Below, piece by piece: positions 11,614 to 22,219 of a stretch of DNA of 64,000 nt. This DNA comes from Chlamydomonas reinhardtii (lineage: Eukaryota; Chlorophyta; Chlorophyceae; Chlamydomonadales; Chlamydomonadaceae). Within the stretch, counting starts at the first letter, position 1; the number at the start of each line of letters is the position of its first letter. The translations under genes and the position numbers were made by a program. The notes beneath the pieces are model-generated. The model was not told the origin of the DNA, did not search any database, and saw only the letters and a list, made by a program, of their open reading frames with translations. Where the stretch lies: NCBI RefSeq assembly GCF_000002595.2, contig NC_057017.1, forward strand, positions 1,795,997 to 1,859,996, written 5' to 3'.

Positions 11614-12690
11614 GTCAGGGCCCGTGCTGCCGCGCGTGGGGCGCTGGTGCTGCTGCCGCAGACGGATGCGTTGGGTTGGTAGCTGGGGGATGTGGGTCGG
11701 GTGGGATTCGGCGACATATGGTGAAGGAGCACGGGATGTGGGTCGGCCGGAAGTGGGGAGTTGGGTCGTGGGTACTGTAGGGGCATGCAAGGGCGTGAAA
11801 GTGTGGGCTGTCCCCTCAGCTGCCCTTGTGCATGCCACATGTCAGTGCTCACGCCATCGGCTCTATCCCTGCCCCTTGCGTCTCCCCTCTCACCCGCCGG
11901 CCAAGCACCTCCCGCCCACTGGTCTTCCCTCTCGCGCTTCTCTGCCCACCTGCTTGCGAGGCTGCGACGCAGCCCTGCCGCACACACACTCCATAGCATC
12001 CCCTCGCGCCCTGCCCAGCACCACCGCCAACACCCGTCGCCGGATATAGGTCTCTGCTTTGTATGTGGTTGGGAAACACCTTTCCCCCTCACCGGCCCAC
12101 GCCCCCACCATGCCTCAGCGCTAGCTGGCGCCTGATCATGAGCTCTGACCGCACTGCTGTGGCCCTGGCGCTGTTGGGCTGCCTGCTAACAGCCGCCGCC
12201 GCCTCCACCACCACCTACCTGGCCCTACAAGCCGCAGCAGCAGCCAGAAGTGCCGGCACCAGAAACAGCAGCAGTGTCGATGTCAGCACCGGTGGCCTCT
12301 GCTGAGAGGTCGGGGCTCTGGGTGGTGGTGATGGTGGGGGCGGGTTGGGGGCGGGCAGCGGAGGGGCGGCCCCGCGCCCATTTGCACTTGCTGTTGATGG
12401 GCGGGGTTGGTGGCGGCGCAGTCCCTCGCCAACCTTGGAGCTGGCTGATGTGGCGCGATGTGAGGATGACTAGAAGTAGGACCTGGCAAGACGTTGAAGG
12501 CTGGAATGCGGAAGGCCGGGTGGGTTGAAAATTGGACGCGGTTCAGTTGTGACAGCCGATCGAGAATGTCGGGCACAAGGTTGACGCGAACACCGGAGCT
12601 GAAGACTAGAAGGAGGAGGAGGAGGATGCGGAATGTCGGATACCTTGGCAGCGGTAAGCGCAGTGTTGGGAGGCGGGGGAAGGCATCTGG
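10400..12690 (+). pseudogene. degenerate second copy of the five-exon gene
   Basis: The best preserved parts are 11524-11683, matching the end of exon 4 of the 2365-5749 gene, and 12119-12305, matching its last exon almost residue for residue (MSSDRTAVALALLGCLL then the SSSVDVS tail). The intron between them also matches. Weaker matches near 10880-10970 and 11100-11300 correspond to exons 2-3. More than 1 kb of exon 4 is missing, including the non-repetitive core. The 3' flank also matches (about 12500-12690 with 5940-6145), so this was a DNA-level segmental duplication, not a retrocopy. A shortened protein might still be made, since the last two exons keep their frame, but no start is evident. 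Confidence 0.7.
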
Positions 12691-12934
12691 CGTTTGGCGG
12701 GCAACTGAGGGAACCGTAACACGGGGCGGTTTGAGGTCACAACGCAACCTGTATGCTGGAGGCAGGCTGCCAAAGCGATCGCGAGTCGGGTAGACATGTG
12801 TGATTGTGTGTAAGCGCACCGCATACTCGTGGGTGCGAAGGGCTCGGGGAGACACGCGCACAACGATGGAGCAGCTCGGCATGGAGGAGGTCCGTTGCCA
12901 ACGGGGGTATGACACCGAGTGCCCACCAAGGCAG

Positions 12935-12944
12935 TATATATATA
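12935..12944 (+). promoter_or_regulatory. TATA-box-like run
   Basis: A ten-base alternating TATATATATA lies 27 bases before the ATG at 12972. If used, transcription would start almost at the ATG, leaving a very short 5' UTR. It may therefore be unused or serve a downstream start. Confidence 0.4.
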
Positions 12945-12971
12945 GAAGTTACTCAGCTTTATTGCAACACC

Positions 12972-15500
12972 ATGGAGCTACCCACGAGCCTACTCGATTT
13001 GCTGTCACTGCCGACACCGGCCCGCCAGCTCATTTTGGGCGGCAAGTTCGATAAAGACTTTGCTGGCTGTCGGGCGGTGTGCCGAGGCTTCAGGGATGCC
13101 TTCGACAGCACCGTTACCGAGGCACACCTCCATATAGACGCGGCGGCTGTGAGGCTATGGACCGACGGGCAGGCCCCTCGTCCCTCGCCTCTCGTGCGCT
13201 TCCCGCCCTGCGCGAAGCTTGCGATCTTGTTTGCGGGCGCAAATCACGAGCTCATTCTTTTCTTGGCTCTGCTCGGCGCCACGCCCGAGACCCGACAACA
13301 GCTCCCAGGCGTGCGCAGCAGTGGAAGGGTCGCCGTGATCGACAGGCCCGACTCGATGCCCAATTTGTATGCGTCGCTAGGGGCACAGCTAGCATGTCTA
13401 GAAGAGCTGAAGCTGGAGGTCAGAGGGCCCTTTGACTGCTGGTGTGCCGACGGAGACAGCGAACGCGTCGCAAACGTGCTGGCCATGCTAGCCGAGAACT
13501 GTCCGCGCTTACGGCGCCTTCAGCTGCCGCTGTTGGGACCAAAGGACATGGAGCACCTGCGGCCGCTGTCCGGCTGCGCGCAGCTTCGCGAGCTGGTGCT
13601 CAAGACAGGGGCAGGAGGGCTGACCACCAGCGATGGCGGCGTGGCGGCACTGCAGCAGCTCTCTCAGCTCGAGCAACTGGCGCTTATTAATTTCGACCTG
13701 CCGCGCGAATACAGCAGAGGGTTGCTACAGCAGCTGATGAGCGACCGCCGGCCCCCAGGCCTGGGGCACCTTACCATGTTGGAGTCGCTCGAGCACGGCG
13801 ACGGCGTGGCCGGCTCCTGCAGCATCACATACCAGCACCCCCACCCGCCGCTGCACCCGCCACCAGCAGCGGTGGAGGGGCTTGCCATGCCTGCGGACGC
13901 GGCGGCGCGAGGTGCGGGCGCAGGGGCGGGAGCGGCGGAGCCGCCCGGCCCGTCAGCCCCAATGGTGGCGGCGGCGGCAGCGGCGGCAGCAGCGACGGCA
14001 GAAGCGCCGCTGCCCATAATGCAGCGTGTTGAGATTGGCGGGCTGTCCTTTAGGCCGTGGGCGATGCCGGCCATGGTCCTAGCAGCCGCGGTCCAGCTGG
14101 GGCAGGACTTCATTCCGGAGCTGGTCATTGCAGACATAGAGCCTGACGAGTCGTCACTCGACCGCCTGCGACCAGACCAACCGCTGCCACGATTGGCGGC
14201 TGGCTCCGAGCGGATGGGGTTGGGCCGCCTGTCGCTGACGGGTGGTGCTGACATGAAGTCCGTCTGCTCTGTGTTATCATTGATGGGGCTGCCGCAGTCT
14301 TTGAGGCTGCACCATGGAGAGTGGAGCTGGGACGACGACCTTATGGGCGGCGGCCGCAGGTACCGCCAGGCGGCGGCGGCGGGTGCTGCTGCTATGGCTG
14401 CTGCAACTGGCACTGCCGGTGCGGCGGGCTCAGCAGCAGCGGAGCAGCTGCCGCCCGGCGGCCCGCCGCCAGACCTGAGCTTGGGCGCAGTCGACCTGGA
14501 TTCCGTGCTGGAGCGGGGGCTCGACCGGCTGTCGGCGTGGGGGCTGCTGGACGGCAGCAATTGCAGCGACGGCGGCAGTGACAGCGGTGGTGCCAGTGAC
14601 GGCAGTGGCGGTGACAGCGGTCACGGCGGTAGCAGCAGCAGGCCCAGCAGGCGCGTGAGTGGCGTGGGCCCGGCTCTCGCAATCCTGCGAGGCGTGCCGC
14701 CGCCGTATTCCATTTGGGTTAAGGAATGGCAGGACGATGTGGTGGGTACGTTAGGAGCGGAGACCGGCATATTTGCCGGGCTCGACTCCAGCACCATTGA
14801 GCGGCTTCTGCGTGGCCCTAGGAAAATGGTAACACTCGTGCCGCCGCGGTCTGTGGTGGTTGAGTGCGCATCCCGCAGCGACGCGGAGGAACTGGTGGGC
14901 CTGGTGCGACCCGGCAAGGAGCAAACGGTGGAATTGGTGCCGTTGCAGCCCGGCGAGCTAGCCCTCCCTGCTGGCCACCACTTCCGGCAGTGCGTGTCCG
15001 AGGTAAGATGGGTCTGCCGGTGGCTGGCGCAAGCGCGCGCTTGTGTAGGTAGTCGGTGGGTTGCGTGTGAGCGTGCACACTCGTTCCCCTTCTACGGAGC
15101 AATGACAAGACTTGCGAGCTTTACTGTACCTGCATCTTGCTCGCTGCTTCACCACATGTGCCTGGTGCCGGCGGCGTGCGTGCAGGTGCTGCTGGAGCTG
15201 TGGGCGATGTCGGGCGGCCCGGGCGAGGGCAGCGGCAGCAGCGGCAGTGATGCCGCTGAGGAAGGCGACGGCAGCGGCAGCAACTGCAGCGACGGTGGCG
15301 GCGGCTATGCGAGTAGCGACATGGACAGCGACGATGGCGGCATCAGCAGCGGCGCCGGGGATGGTTGCAGTAGTCGTCACGGGGTGGAGCTGAGTGCGGA
15401 GCTGCACAAGCGGCTGGAGAAGCTGCTGGAGCTGGACTACGAAGTCAGCATCAATTGGGAGGTCCGGGACTGGCGCGACTTTAGTAAACGGGTATGGTAG
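12972..15500 (+). CDS. F-box-like / leucine-rich protein with Ser/Gly-rich linkers
   Basis: Exons 12972-15002 and 15186-15500 give 781 residues. The start MELPTSLLDLLSLPTPARQL, followed by CRAVCRGFRDAFDS, looks like a divergent F-box. Leucine-rich units follow: LEELKLEV, CPRLRRLQLPLL, CAQLRELVLKT and LSQLEQLALINFDLP. A long Ala/Gly/Pro-rich region then breaks the repeats, and there are acidic Ser-Gly-Asp stretches before and after the intron. The C-terminus is charged and helical (AELHKRLEKLLELDYEV). The intron has a good donor (GTAAGATG) and acceptor (GTGCAG), is 183 bases long and stays open in frame. A substrate-adaptor role is inference from the LRR/F-box layout. Confidence 0.75.
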   Translation: MELPTSLLDLLSLPTPARQLILGGKFDKDFAGCRAVCRGFRDAFDSTVTEAHLHIDAAAVRLWTDGQAPRPSPLVRFPPCAKLAILFAGANHELILFLALLGATPETRQQLPGVRSSGRVAVIDRPDSMPNLYASLGAQLACLEELKLEVRGPFDCWCADGDSERVANVLAMLAENCPRLRRLQLPLLGPKDMEHLRPLSGCAQLRELVLKTGAGGLTTSDGGVAALQQLSQLEQLALINFDLPREYSRGLLQQLMSDRRPPGLGHLTMLESLEHGDGVAGSCSITYQHPHPPLHPPPAAVEGLAMPADAAARGAGAGAGAAEPPGPSAPMVAAAAAAAAATAEAPLPIMQRVEIGGLSFRPWAMPAMVLAAAVQLGQDFIPELVIADIEPDESSLDRLRPDQPLPRLAAGSERMGLGRLSLTGGADMKSVCSVLSLMGLPQSLRLHHGEWSWDDDLMGGGRRYRQAAAAGAAAMAAATGTAGAAGSAAAEQLPPGGPPPDLSLGAVDLDSVLERGLDRLSAWGLLDGSNCSDGGSDSGGASDGSGGDSGHGGSSSRPSRRVSGVGPALAILRGVPPPYSIWVKEWQDDVVGTLGAETGIFAGLDSSTIERLLRGPRKMVTLVPPRSVVVECASRSDAEELVGLVRPGKEQTVELVPLQPGELALPAGHHFRQCVSEVRWVCRWLAQARACVGSRWVACERAHSFPFYGAMTRLASFTVPASCSLLHHMCLVPAACVQVLLELWAMSGGPGEGSGSSGSDAAEEGDGSGSNCSDGGGGYASSDMDSDDGGISSGAGDGCSSRHGVELSAELHKRLEKLLELDYEVSINWEVRDWRDFSKRVW

Positions 15501-16539
15501 GGCTCTAGGGTTAGCGGGTGGAAGGGGCGCAGTGCTGACACGGTATTGCGCACTGCTGCGGGGGGGGGGCAGCTTGGCTGTTCACACGTGTAGGCCAACG
15601 GAACTGGCGGGCGGATACGAGGAGTATGTTATGTGCTGTGCATATAGTTTGGGCAAGCTGTGCACGTTGCGACGACTTGCGTTATGTGGATGGCTTCACA
15701 ACGGCGCAAGCTCAGCCCACATGAGTGGGGCCGGGCGTGTCGGGGCTGCTTGCACTTTGCGCGGTAACACGGAACACATAGGGGTCTGACACGTGCCTGG
15801 GACGGGGCAGAGGGCTCACAGGTGACACGACGTGTTTCCGCGCATGTGGCTTTGCTCGTGTAGCGGGAAACGGAACATGTGTGCGCAAGGTTGTCCAAGT
15901 TTGATAGGGTTTCTGACGTTACGTTTGCGGGTAGTTGCGATCGGGCGGCTATCGGCACCGCACCAACGGCGGATGTTTGTTGAGGTGCTAGGTCTTAGCT
16001 GTGGCAGACTGCGACTGACGACTGGGGGCGACTTGTGCGATGAACGAAAGCAGTGCAGCAGCAGGCCCGGTCCTCTCGCAAGATTAATGAGCGGATGGCG
16101 TGCAAGTGCGGATGAGGGAGAGCATGCCCTACTTGACTGTAATAAAATGAGGAGTGAACGATACCCCACAAACGGTACCGACCGTGCGCGTGGCGATTGT
16201 CGGAGTTGAAGGTACGGTAATAGCTTTCTTGGCTCCGCATAACTACATGACCACAGACCGGGACTGATCGAAGCACAGCGGAGGTCAGGGCAAGCATGGC
16301 GGCTGCAGTGGTGCTGGTTGGGGAAAGAATGAGGCGGGGCCCAACAGCCCGGTATCTTTGACGTGGATCCGGCCTTGTGGTTGGTCAGCAGGGTCGCCTA
16401 CGGCCAGCCGGGCAGCCGGGCTACAGCGCCACAGCACACCGTGTCAAAGGAAGTGTTGGGCAGCAGGGATGCAGGGCCGCAGACATTCGGAAACGGCCGT
16501 CGGTGCAAGGGCAAGGCAAGGGCATGGGCAACAAGGGCC
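15501..16539. other. 3' flank and intergenic region
   Basis: No gene is supported. TGTAA overlapping AATAAA at 16139-16146 is the best poly(A) signal for the preceding gene, about 640 bases after its stop. Confidence 0.4.
16139..16143 (+). terminator. TGTAA poly(A) signal
   Basis: TGTAA, immediately continued by AATAAA-like bases, lies ~640 bases after the stop at 15500. It is the first strong signal downstream of the F-box-like/LRR gene. Confidence 0.4.
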
Positions 16540-16835
16540 AGGGCCAGGGCAACAAGGGCCAGGGATGATGCTGGGGCAGGCAGCGGACTCTTCATCGCCA
16601 CAGCAGCTACTGGGCGGTCTGGCGGGGCGGCGCACAGGGTACAGCGGCACAGGGGCAGGGGCGCCTCCGGAAGCGGCGGCGACGGTGGGGAAAGCTCAGC
16701 CGGGTGGGGAGCAGGCGGAGGCGTGAGAGGCCTTCGAGGTGAGGCAGCGAAAGGGCCGCGGGCGCGTGCGTGTGTTGGGAGGGGCAAGAGGGGGAAGGGG
16801 GGCGAGGCACGGAGCTGCGGCCAAGGTGTCTGCTT
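16540..16835 (+). pseudogene. third fragment of the five-exon gene (exon 3 and intron)
   Basis: Bases ~16620-16835 match 3690-3890, that is the end of exon 3, its donor GAG/GTGAGG and the following intron of the five-exon gene. The Arg codon in EAREAF is here TGA (16724-16726), so the reading frame is closed. Short tandem AACAAGGGCCAGGG units precede it. No other exons are present. Confidence 0.65.
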
Positions 16836-16849
16836 GGGGCATGTGGACG

Positions 16850-17165
16850 GAGTACCGGGCAAAAGGGGCTGAGCCCCTCCACAGTCTGAAGCCGAACAAC
16901 CTCATCGCCCGGACAGTCGGGGTCGGTTTCCACAGGCACATAGCCAAACCCGGTGCCTATCTAGCAGTCGCGATGCCACAGCAGAGCCAACCCGCAGCCA
17001 GACGCAGCACAATTGTCAACAGCCGCACTACTTGTCATGCCGCTACGCATGCCCTGCCAGCCCCACCACTGACCGCTACCAAGACACCAGCCGGCTCCTC
17101 AGCCTGCGCGCTTGCGCCGCTTCTTGGGCGGCGCTGCGCTCTCCTCCTCCACGTCCAGTGTTGCG
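16850..17165 (-). mobile_element. 3'-end fragment of the Fanzor-like element
   Basis: On the minus strand this begins with the last ~17 codons of a protein ending EESAAPPKKRRKRAG-stop. About 280 bases follow that match the 3' flank of the element at 35 kb (shared: the GGGCTGAGCCC hairpin, the GGGGTCGGTTT block, and the ACAGGCAC and GCTACCAAGACACCAG type blocks). Sequence 5' of this is absent, so it is a solo, 5'-truncated end. Terminal repeats were not identified. Confidence 0.55.
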
Positions 17166-18143
17166 TTTTTTCAAGCACGTCAATTTAATTCTGCGCCTCG
17201 GGCTCTTTACCTCGCAACGAGTCGCCACAGTCGCCGTCAATTGGGGTCCATGGACTGAAAAGTTGCCGGTGGCCTCTGCTGGTTGTAAGGGTGAGCCGGG
17301 TACCCAGCCGAGCCAACTTGGGCTGCTTGCGCGGGGGTTTGAAGCTGGCTGGAGCGGGTCGCCGCGGCAGTCCAGATGCCTGCGCAGGGGAATGGCAGAT
17401 GCAGCGGCGCCCCTACCAGCGCATCTGAGCTGCCTGTCGTAGCCACCTATTTGCGTGGTAAAATGCCGCAAGAGGGTCTGGATCATGCCCGCCCAGTCCC
17501 ACCCCGCCTCCGTAAACTCAGTAACTTCAGAGTCCCCGAACTCAAAACCCCCACACGTTCATGGGCAGCGTGTAGGTCTGTGTAGGTGTACCGTATGCCG
17601 TATGCCAGTACTCCGGCCAGCTCCGGCACGCATACACAGCCACACTACTGAGCTGAGAATGTGGACCATGCTGGCCTGTACTGAGTGCGTGCTGATACTT
17701 AAGCAACCACAACACCTTTATGTATGGTGCGAGCTGCCGAACTGCGCTGCAGTTGCAACATTAAACGGTCGTGTCCTGTACGGTATCCTCTCCTGCCGTT
17801 CATCCTCCCTCATGTCATGACATTGGCCATAACATGATGCTTACGGGGCACGCCCGTGGGGCACGCCCCACGCATCGCTTGGCGGTCCGCTAGTGGCACG
17901 CACGCACATCTGCGCCACGCAGCGGATGCTTGCGCGGATGCTTGTATGTGATGGGCTGCGGCCATGCCGCTCCATGCGCTACTTGAAAGCTCGAATTGAA
18001 TGTCGTGTGTTGCGACCGTTCAGCTCGCAAGCGACCGGCTGGTTCCGGACATGGCAGGACCCACGTCCATCATACCCGCACTCTTGTGAACAAGTCGCAC
18101 CTGCTATGACTACCATATGTTCGTTTCCTTGTAGACGACACTA
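17166..18143. other. gene-poor region
   Basis: No supported gene. Base composition drops in GC around 17600-18150, and the open frames are short and without family resemblance. A short GGGGCACGCCC repeat lies near 17846-17868. Confidence 0.35.
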
Positions 18144-18329
18144 TTAACAAAAAGCTGGGCTGGTGCGCGTCTCCATTTCCTTGACCCACCACTCGTCAAG
18201 CGCGTAGTCGTATAAGGCTTTCATTATGAAGCTTGGACTTAGGATATACGAATGCCGTTGCCGGCAGCTGGTGGCTAGGGCTGCTGGGCGAGTTGGAGGA
18301 GCGGCAACCCGGCGGAGAGTTTGGAGCAC
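18144..18329 (-). CDS. orphan ORF, possibly a last exon
   Basis: A short minus-strand frame ends FIMKALYDYALDEWWVKEME plus ten residues and a TAA stop. The tail has balanced amino acid use unlike the Arg/Pro-rich shadows around it. It starts with GTG at 18329 or ATG inside FIMKAL. There is no neighbour to join it to, and I recognise no family. It may be a remnant exon or chance. Confidence 0.2.
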   Translation of the reverse strand: MLQTLRRVAAPPTRPAALATSCRQRHSYILSPSFIMKALYDYALDEWWVKEMETRTSPAFC

Positions 18330-18803
18330 AGTCGCTGCCCTATCTGGGCAGGCAAGTAGCTATGTGTATATGTGCAACAATTAGAAAGGCGTCGTGACGG
18401 GCACGACTAAACGCCTCAACGCGACCTGGCGCGCTGCAGGCCTCAGCTGCTCGGCCAGGGCCCGAGAAGCCGACTTCGGCATGGCCAAACATCACTCCTG
18501 TTATAAAAGAGAAGATTGCGATGTTCGAGGGACTGCAGGGCGACGATTTCAGGTGTGTGCGAAGAGACAGCTCAGCGGCAATGGCGGGGCTCTACTTTGT
18601 TCGGTCAGCGTTACGCGAAATTTGATGGGAATGCTCGTGTTTGCGGGTGGTTCACCCGTTGGGCCTGCGTGCTAGGGGTGGGGGCTGGGCTGCCAGCCAC
18701 GGGCATACGGTGTGGCGCTCTAAAGCTTCCCCGACCTCAACGCGTTCCCGGCTGACACGGCAGCTGCCCCGCTTATGTTGCACTGGCGCGTGGCACTTGT
18801 GCT

Positions 18804-18863
18804 GGGGCCGGGGCCGGGGCCGGGGCCGGGGCCGGGGCTGGGGCTGGGGCTGGGGCTGGGGCT
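18804..18863 (+). repeat. GGGGCC x5 then GGGGCT x5 hexanucleotide tract
   Basis: Exactly five GGGGCC units are followed by five GGGGCT units, 60 bases, continued by one degenerate GGAGCC. Each unit supplies a G4 run, so the + strand could form G-quadruplexes. It lies ~540 bases upstream of the first supported exon of the M48 peptidase gene, in or near its promoter/5' region. Confidence 0.9.
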
Positions 18864-19407
18864 GGAGCCGGGGTGGGCGAGCGCATAAGGCTGCAGAGCG
18901 TGGCCACACGACGCCTTCGCTCTGTCCAGCCCACCAAGCTATCTAGGCGCCTGGCGCGTTTAGATGCGGCCAGGCCGACCTCCCCAGCAGCTCGACCAGG
19001 CCACTGGTTGATCAGGTGCAGCCACTGTAGCGGCTGCTGAGTGCTGACATGCCGCTGGGCTTGCCGTGCGCGGCGACCCGGCTGCGCACCGGCCGTGTTG
19101 GGGGTAGGGGAGCAGTGCGCAGCGCGGCAGTGGTGCTACCGCAGACTGGCCTTGCAAGAGCAGGAATGAACACGAGTTCGGGCCGCTAAACCGGCAGCCG
19201 CGCGCTCCTTGCGGCACCTGGGGGCTGCTGCAGGTCAATCGTGTTGTGGTTTGGTATTGCCTCCCACATCCTGACGCCGCGTCGCCTCCAGCCAGCCATC
19301 CTTTCACGCTTTCCTCCATGCCGCCCGTGCCTTGAACCCTCCCTCCCTCCACCGTGCCCCGAACCCTCCCTCCCTGCCCTTCCTCCGTCCCGCTGTGCCG
19401 CACGCAG

Positions 19408-22096
19408 GCATCCGCTGGACCAGCAAAACACCAGCATGCTGCGGGCGGTGCCGGGGCTGGAGATGGTGGCCAAGAACTTCATGGGTGAGGCGGAGGCGGC
19501 GGGGGCGGATGTTGGGGCCAACGGAGTGGACTGAAGGGTGTTGTTGGGGGTGGCGGAGGCGGATGGCGAGCGAGAGGAGCCGAGTGGGGCTAAGAACTGA
19601 AAGGCGGCCTGATGGGGCGCGTGGCGGCGGAGGGCGTTTGGAGGGTTGGGATGGTGGGGCTCGTGGGACTGGTGGGGCTGGTGGGGATGACCGGGCCACC
19701 AGTTCGGGAGTTCGGATGCTTACCGCCATTCACCTGCACCTGCACCTGCACCCCGTGCCTTCACCCGTACCTTGCGCGCGCTGTTACCATCCTACTCATT
19801 CGTCTGCCCCCGTCACACGCCCGTCCTGCCCGCCCCTGCGTCCCTAACGACTGTCTTGCCCGCCCCTGCCTGTGCCCCTGCCAGGCCCGGTGGCCGAGCA
19901 AGTGCTGCTGCTTGAGAACATCAGCACCAGCATCAAGATCGGGCCGGAGCAGCTGCCCTCCATACACAAGCTGCTGGTGGACGCGGTGGGTGATTGCTAG
20001 GGCGGAGTGGGTTGGATGGTTTGATGGTGGTTGATGGGGTGGGTGAGCGGGTGGATGTGGTGGTTAGTGTGAGATAAGGCAACCGCCCCGGTGCAGCCCA
20101 TTCGGGGCTGGGGCTGGGCGCTGATGGGAGCTAACCGACTAGCGTTGCGCCGTCGTGGTGTCCGCAGGCCACACGGTCTCTGTCGCCATGCCCCGCCATC
20201 GCACGCTGCCTTGACCCGCCCTCGCCTTCAATCCCGTTTCTTGCTGTGACCTCACGCGCCTCATGCTGCCGCCCCCTGTCCCCGCCCGCAGGCCCGTATT
20301 CTGCAGATGGAGCCGCCGGAGCTGTACGTGCGCCAGGTGCGGCCGTGGGCAGCCCGGGGCAGCCGCGTGGCGAACTGGGGTCTGGGGGCCTTGGGGTCTG
20401 GGGTCTGGGGGCTGTGCTGGTGTCGTTTGGCGGTTTGGCTGAAGGACTGGAGCAGGTGGAGGGGCTCGCGTTGCTTGAACCGTTGGTGCTATGTGCTGAC
20501 AAGCCCGCCCGCTCTCCTCACACTCGCTCCGCACACCCCACACGCCCCACACGCTCCGCCCCACTCCCCCACCGCAGCACCCCGTGCCCAACGCCTACAC
20601 ACTGGCCATCGCCGGGCACAAGCCCTTCATCGTCATCCACACCGCTCTGCTGGAGCTGCTCACGCCCTACGAGCTGCAGGTGCGCGTGTAGTCATGACTG
20701 TGTGGACGTGAGCGTGTGTCAGTGTTACGTGCATTAGAGAGCACAGGGAGAAGGGTGGACACATGCAAATGCGCAAGCAAAGCCGGCAAGATCGGTGTTG
20801 CATGCCGTACCGCGCGGGCGAGACGAAGGTGTGGATGTGCGTGCTGTTTGTGGCCGACGCATCCCTACACTTACATCACTCGCTGCTTTGGCTTGCAATT
20901 TGACCAACCTCCAACCTGCCATCACACAACCGCAACCCCGCCGCGCAGGCTGTTCTGGCCCACGAGCTTGGGCACCTCAAATGCGACCACGGGCTGTGGC
21001 TGACGGTGGCCAACGTGCTGGCCAGCGGCACCGTGTCGGTGCTGCCCGTGGTGACGGGCATGGTGCAGGTGGGCTCGCGGGAGCTGTGTGTGTTTAGTGT
21101 GACACTAAAGGGAAGGAAAACACGCAGGGCTGTGCGCGCGCATGCCTGGGGATACCGTAACAGGCAGTGTGGGGCTGCCGTGGTACTAGCGATGCCGCCA
21201 AATGCAAGACGCTGCTGCTTGCTACGAACCGCCATACCACCACATTACAGCACCGTCATGCAATTCAGCACACACATCATCGCGCCAGCAACGCCACCAC
21301 CACCACCAATCACACCCGCAGGAGGCGCTGCTGCGCTGGCTGCGGGCGGCGGAGCTCACCTGCGACCGTGCGGCGCTGCTGGTGGCGCAGGTGGGCGCCT
21401 TTTTGGGGAGGGGCGCGTGTTTGCAAGGGCAGGGGTCCGCGCCCGGTTCAATACAGTGCGGTGCGGTACAGTGCGGTGCGGTGCGGTGCGGTGCGGCGCG
21501 CAACACCACGAGACCTCGTCTCCACGCGCTTCTTGCACTGCATGCCCGGGTTGGACGACGCTTCCCCCTGTGACACCGATCGTAAGCTTGGGCACACCGC
21601 ATCACCTCTCCCCCTCCCTCTCAACTCCCTCTCCCCCTCTGAACCCCTCCTCCCCCTCAGGACCCCAAGGTGGTCATCTCCGCACTCATGAAGCTGGCGG
21701 GCGGCTCGCCCTCCTTCGCCTCCGAGCTCAACGTGGACGCGTGAGTGGGTTTGTGGTTTGGGTGGTTGTTGTTGTGGGCTCTTGACGTGAGGAAGTGAGA
21801 GGAAGTCTTAAGGTGGGCCAAGGTGGTTCCGGGCGTGATGATCTTTGCGGTGGGCGAAGGTGCGTGATGGCGACTTGGCGTGGACAGGGGCACGAACAGG
21901 GTGGCGCAAACACACCACGGCTGTCTCGCGGGCCGCCCTCCTTCCTTGCCTGCTTTTTGAACGTTGTCCTTCTTCGCGTTCCCCTCCTCGCTGCCTTCCG
22001 CAGCTTCCTGCAGCAGAGCCGCTCCTATGAGGAGGCCACCAACAGCCTGCTGGGCTGGTACCTGCGCAACGCCCAGACCGCGGCGCTCAGGTGCGG

Positions 22097-22167
<71 letters not shown>

Positions 22168-22180
22168 TGTGTGTGTGTGT

Positions 22181-22219
<39 letters not shown>

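Noticed and set aside
19049-19190. ATG frame at 19049 looking like a plastid transit peptide for the M48 gene
   Set aside because: No donor in the phase needed to reach the exon at 19408 before an in-frame TAA, so it was not added to the model.
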